Source: Candidatus Zhuqueibacterota bacterium
GTDB taxonomy: Bacteria; Zhuqueibacterota; Zhuqueibacteria; Oceanimicrobiales; Oceanimicrobiaceae
Length of the DNA: 64,000 nt
Assembly (NCBI GenBank): GCA_029261995.1
Contig: JAJDAF010000007.1
Span: 40,633 to 104,632, forward strand
Direction: 5' to 3'
Of the stretch, positions 60,470 to 64,000 are shown in pieces. A program made the position numbers and the translations under genes. The notes under the pieces were generated by a model. The model did not search any database. It was not told the origin of the DNA and saw nothing but the letters and a program-made list of their open reading frames with translations. How positions within the stretch are numbered: position 1 is the first letter of the stretch; each line of letters starts with the position of its first letter.

Positions 60470-63400
60470 TTGTTTACGAATGTAGAAAAACAGCAATTAA
60501 AAGTACCGGCGCACATTGACTATCTTGGTGATCTAAGAGACTTTGTCACTCAGCTCGGTCACAAGCACAGGTTCTCGGACAAGGTCGTCAATGCCTTCAA
60601 GCTGTCAGTGGATGAGGCTGCCACCAATATCATGCGGCATGCCTACCGGGACCAGGAAGGGCTGATTACAATTCGGGCTGTGGTCAAGAAAAACAGCCTG
60701 ACTATCTCGATTGTCGATCAGGGGACCTACTTCGATCCCAATCGGGTTGAAGACCCCGACCTGAACAAGTACATTGATATCGGCAAGAAGGGCGGGCTTG
60801 GCATTTTCATCATGCGCAAGCTCATGGATGAGATCGAATACAGGAAGACGGAAGAGGGCAATGAGCTCCGCATCACGAAGTACCGCGACCAGCCCGAGAA
60901 GAAAAGCATTATCAAGACTGCTGTTTCATCTATTCCGTTTTCCATCAAGGCCAAGTACTTTTTCCGGGCCATCGGAATCATCTTCGGAATTATTGTGTTG
61001 GGCTACCTTTGGCTTTTTCTGAAGCTGGAAAAAGAGGTCTTTGCGGATTTCCTGGTTTCGTCTCGGAAAATCCACAGCGCTGTCGTTAACCGCATTGTCG
61101 ATGAACTTGACACCACGCCCTATTTCGATCCAAGCTTCATCTTTCCCCTCGAGCAGGAATACAGAGAAATTAAGAAGATTGTTGCCGTAGATAGCGCTGG
61201 TTTTGTTGAGTACAGCAGTGATACAACGGACATGATGATAGGCGAATTCCGGCGCCCGGCAGGTTCAGAAAGGCTCGGAGTTGGCCTTCATAAATACAAG
61301 ACCGACGATGGCGAGCTGGTCTATGAGTTTGAGGACCCGATCGTCCTTCGAAACTCAGGGGTTCTTTTTGGCCGAACCCACATTGTGTTTTCGGCGGAGC
61401 TTGCGGTCGCCGAGGTGTCTTCCCGTCGCATTGCCTATTTGGAGATGGCTCTGGTTATCCTTGCCCTTAGCTGCGCTGGAGTCACCCTGCTCATCTACCT
61501 GGTAATGAATCCTTTCCGAAAGCTCTCCGATTGGGTCAAGAACATCGGCCACGGCGAGCTTGAGGATGAGATGGACATCGATGCTTCAACCGAAATCGGT
61601 GAAATCGCCAAGGCCTTCAGTGACATAACCCACAAGTTCCGGGATTCTCAGAAGAATCTTGCACAGCAGGAACGACTGCAGCGGGAGATGCAGGTCGCAA
61701 AGGATATTCAGCAGACGCTCCTTCCCATGGAGTTTCCAGAACTGGACGGATATCAGGTTTCCGCCCACCACGAGATGGCAACCGAGGTTGGCGGAGACTA
61801 CTATGATTTTGTCGAGGTCGATAAAGACACGCTTGGCATTGTCGTAGCGGACGTTTCCGGAAAAGGCGTACCCGGCTCCCTGGTTATGACGATGATCAGG
61901 ACTGCCCTGCGGACAGAGGCCAGAGGTGTCAAAGATGCTGCCGAAGTCCTCTCCAGGGTGAATGATTTTGTCAGCAATGACATTAGGAAGGGAATGTTCG
62001 TCACTGTCTTTTATCTGATCATAGACGCCAAAAAGCGCAGCCTGAACTATGCAAGCGCAGGCCACAACCCGATGATCATCTACCGCAGCAGTACCGAGCA
62101 GACGTATTACCTCAATCCGAAGGGTTTTCCAATCGGGGTGAAACTTCCGGAAAAGGACTACTTCAGGAACTACATTGTCTCCGATACGATTCGCCTGGCC
62201 AAGGATGATATTTTGTTGCTCTATACCGATGGCATCACCGAAGCCATGAATTCAAAACGCGAACTCTTTGGTGAGGAGAGATTGCAGAAGGTGATGAGTG
62301 ACTATGGCGCCCTTTCGGCAACCGACTTCGTTGATCGGCTGAAAGATGGTATCTACTCGTTCACCGAAGGCACACCCCAGTCGGATGACATTACCCTCGT
62401 CGCAATCAAAGAGGAGTCTACTCGGGAGCAGGAGGAGTTGAGGCGCGCAGTTCAGGTTTATCGCCTTACCTCAAGCGGCGCGAGTATGAAGGATGCCTGT
62501 GAAGAGGTGAATCTCACGACTTACGCGTTTAACAAATACAAGAAGATGTTTGAGGTCGATGGCGTTGAGCAGTATGAGACCATGGAAAGCACCGCCGATG
62601 ATTCCGTTTCTGTAGAAGTCAAACATCTCAGCATCCAGCAAAGAACCAAGATTTTTGCTGTGATAGAGAGTTTCCCTGAATACGGTGCGAGCCGGATACG
62701 CGATGAGCTTAATACCGAGACCTACAACTTCACACAGATCAGTGAGCGTAAGATTTACGATGAGCTTGTAAAGAGCAGGCTCAACACCAAAGCTTTGCGT
62801 GAAGCGCATATCTCGCGGGCGAAGAAGAGCAAGCGCCGACTCAAAGCGCCAGGCACGCCATTAATGACCTTGGACGGAGAGGTCGTGCTGCGGAAAGTGG
62901 AGGCAGCAGATTACACGCTTCCCGAGGCAGGGGTCCGCCAGACTCCCGTGAGCCGGGGAGACACCGCGCCGGCCAATGAGCATGCAGATAATCCCGCGAG
63001 TGGCATTTCTGACCCCGACGAACGGTTAGACGGCGGCGTGGAAGAAACGCTCCTTGAGGACGAGATTCTAATCGGTGGCACTCTCGACGAGATACTCGCC
63101 AATCCGGGCCCACAGGATCAAGAAATCCCATATTCTTCCGAAGAAGATACAGAGGTTGAGTTCGATGAGCCGGAACCATCAGAGTCGTTCCAGGCGGCAG
63201 AGGATCTCGACGATTTGAGCGGCGTGGATGATTCATCGCTTCTCGATGACTTTTCATTCGAGGAGCTGTTTGACAGCCAGGCAGAGAGCGGTGACGAAGA
63301 CTTTGAAGCTATCGACGAGGAGCCTCTGGATTCGGGCTCCACGGCAAGCGCTCAGGAGGACGACGCTTCGGAGCCGATGCAGGAGAGCGAAGCATCTTCA

Positions 63401-64000
63401 GAAGCAGAGGCAAGCGAGCCCTGGACTTCCGTCGAGCATGAGCGCGAATCTGAGCCACCGTCAACAACCGTTTCTGTCGATGACTCACTGGACTCGGAGC
63501 CATCCGATGAACAGCCCTCGCCTTTGGCTGCAGCCGAATCCGAGGCCGACACCGTCTCGTTTTCAGACTTGATTCAAGCCATTGACGACGAGATCGTTTA
63601 TGTGGCAAAACCGCCCGAGGACCGACACACCTTTAATTCAGACGAAGAGCGGCAGGGCCCCAACTCAAGCCAGGCCGCCGAATCGTTTGTTCAGCCGAAC
63701 GGTGGTGTGACAGGTTCTTCGGTACGAAAGGCTGACACAGACAGGGAAACCGTATTAATCAGCGGCATACGCCACTACAAAAACAACGACTATCACCGCG
63801 CTATCGAGGAGTTCAAGAAAGTCATCGATGTTTTTCCGGACTACAAAGAGGCTCACAGTATTCTGGGAAATGCCTACTTCCGGAACCGAATGTACAACGA
63901 AGCGGTGGTTGAATATCAGCGGGTGAAAGAGATCGATCCGAGCGATGTCACGGCCTATGAGAATATGGGTGTGATTTATGCGAATCGTGGTAAGTATCGG
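60470..64000 (+). CDS. Multi-domain signalling protein: RsbW-like kinase, membrane sensor, HAMP, SpoIIE-type phosphatase, HTH-like segments, TPR; C-terminus cut
   Basis: Translation probably starts at TTG 60470, since the frame has no earlier start after a stop at 60443. At least 1,177 residues are present. The order is: HATPase of RsbW type (about 1-145; N-box DEAATNIMRHAY, DQGTYFDP, GGLGIFIMRKLMDEIEY); a membrane helix about 163-185; an extracytoplasmic sensor about 185-320; a second helix about 321-347; HAMP; and PP2C/SpoIIE (about 404-647; EVGGDYYDF, VADVSGKGVPGS, LLYTDGITEAM, QSDDITLV). Two HTH-like segments follow (about 657-697 and 724-787), then an acidic linker of about 300 residues, then TPRs. 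All catalytic Asp residues of the phosphatase appear intact. It follows the PorV-like gene by 13 bp. Confidence 0.8.
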   Translation, partial: MFTNVEKQQLKVPAHIDYLGDLRDFVTQLGHKHRFSDKVVNAFKLSVDEAATNIMRHAYRDQEGLITIRAVVKKNSLTISIVDQGTYFDPNRVEDPDLNKYIDIGKKGGLGIFIMRKLMDEIEYRKTEEGNELRITKYRDQPEKKSIIKTAVSSIPFSIKAKYFFRAIGIIFGIIVLGYLWLFLKLEKEVFADFLVSSRKIHSAVVNRIVDELDTTPYFDPSFIFPLEQEYREIKKIVAVDSAGFVEYSSDTTDMMIGEFRRPAGSERLGVGLHKYKTDDGELVYEFEDPIVLRNSGVLFGRTHIVFSAELAVAEVSSRRIAYLEMALVILALSCAGVTLLIYLVMNPFRKLSDWVKNIGHGELEDEMDIDASTEIGEIAKAFSDITHKFRDSQKNLAQQERLQREMQVAKDIQQTLLPMEFPELDGYQVSAHHEMATEVGGDYYDFVEVDKDTLGIVVADVSGKGVPGSLVMTMIRTALRTEARGVKDAAEVLSRVNDFVSNDIRKGMFVTVFYLIIDAKKRSLNYASAGHNPMIIYRSSTEQTYYLNPKGFPIGVKLPEKDYFRNYIVSDTIRLAKDDILLLYTDGITEAMNSKRELFGEERLQKVMSDYGALSATDFVDRLKDGIYSFTEGTPQSDDITLVAIKEESTREQEELRRAVQVYRLTSSGASMKDACEEVNLTTYAFNKYKKMFEVDGVEQYETMESTADDSVSVEVKHLSIQQRTKIFAVIESFPEYGASRIRDELNTETYNFTQISERKIYDELVKSRLNTKALREAHISRAKKSKRRLKAPGTPLMTLDGEVVLRKVEAADYTLPEAGVRQTPVSRGDTAPANEHADNPASGISDPDERLDGGVEETLLEDEILIGGTLDEILANPGPQDQEIPYSSEEDTEVEFDEPEPSESFQAAEDLDDLSGVDDSSLLDDFSFEELFDSQAESGDEDFEAIDEEPLDSGSTASAQEDDASEPMQESEASSEAEASEPWTSVEHERESEPPSTTVSVDDSLDSEPSDEQPSPLAAAESEADTVSFSDLIQAIDDEIVYVAKPPEDRHTFNSDEERQGPNSSQAAESFVQPNGGVTGSSVRKADTDRETVLISGIRHYKNNDYHRAIEEFKKVIDVFPDYKEAHSILGNAYFRNRMYNEAVVEYQRVKEIDPSDVTAYENMGVIYANRGKYR

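Overview
This is a bacterial chromosomal segment centred on the replication origin. The G+C content is moderate. The coding density is high, and I see no insertion sequences, phage genes, CRISPR arrays, tRNAs or rRNAs. The contents suggest an uncultured member of the FCB (Fibrobacteres-Chlorobi-Bacteroidetes) superphylum or a neighbour such as KSB1, Calditrichaeota or Zixibacteria. The reasons are a giant secreted protein with a FlgD-like/type IX-like C-terminal domain next to a PorV-like barrel, DUF4175 and DUF4159 proteins, many secreted TPR proteins, and a secreted family often labelled 'asparagine synthetase B' in this group. I cannot fix the phylum from the window alone.

Layout. Everything left of about 19.9 kb is on the minus strand, and almost everything right of 20.3 kb is on the plus strand, so transcription runs away from the origin in both directions. 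Left arm, reading outward: rpmH-rnpA-yidD-yidC, a terminator, mnmE-mnmG-rsmG-mfd, two SurA/PrsA-type peptidyl-prolyl isomerases, a DUF456 membrane protein, a DUF4159 protein, a DUF4175-like Gln/Met-rich coiled-coil membrane protein, a secreted TPR protein and a secreted asparagine-synthetase-B-like protein cut by the window edge. Two perfect 16-bp parS palindromes lie at the two ends of mnmG. The origin is two-part: DnaA boxes occur on both sides of dnaA, and the dnaA-dnaN gap ends in paired DnaA boxes, six CTA triplets (a DnaA-trio) and an AT-rich stretch.

Right arm, 20-31 kb: dnaA, dnaN, recF, a DciA-like DUF721 gene, gyrB, gyrA, an unrecognised 440-residue protein, bioY and a TIM-barrel-like protein. 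At 32 kb lies the only minus-strand gene of this arm, a dead remnant in which the start of cmoA is joined to the end of cmoB by a deletion. From 32.7 to 50 kb come anmK, a sugar nucleotidyltransferase-like gene, a monocistronic secreted TPR gene with its own promoter and terminator, pdxA, a methyltransferase, ftsE, ftsX, hrcA-grpE-dnaJ, a comEA/pseudopilin/pilM/pilN-like cluster, rsmD, coaD, pta and an aminotransferase.

The last 14 kb (50-64 kb) is the most unusual part. It holds a TPR protein with an extra N-terminal domain. After it comes a tight operon of a 2,360-codon Ig-repeat secreted protein, a PorV-like outer-membrane barrel fused to a TPR tail, and a very large signalling protein. 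The last combines an RsbW-like kinase domain, a membrane sensor, HAMP, a SpoIIE-type phosphatase, two helix-turn-helix-like segments, an acidic linker and TPRs, and it runs off the window end.

The genes form several functional groups: origin firing and chromosome segregation (dnaA, dnaN, recF, gyrBA, parS), wobble-uridine modification (mnmE and mnmG intact, cmoA/cmoB lost), envelope protein biogenesis (yidC/yidD, SurA-like chaperones, PorV-like protein), protein folding stress (hrcA, grpE, dnaJ) and a possible DNA-uptake or pilus-like machine.
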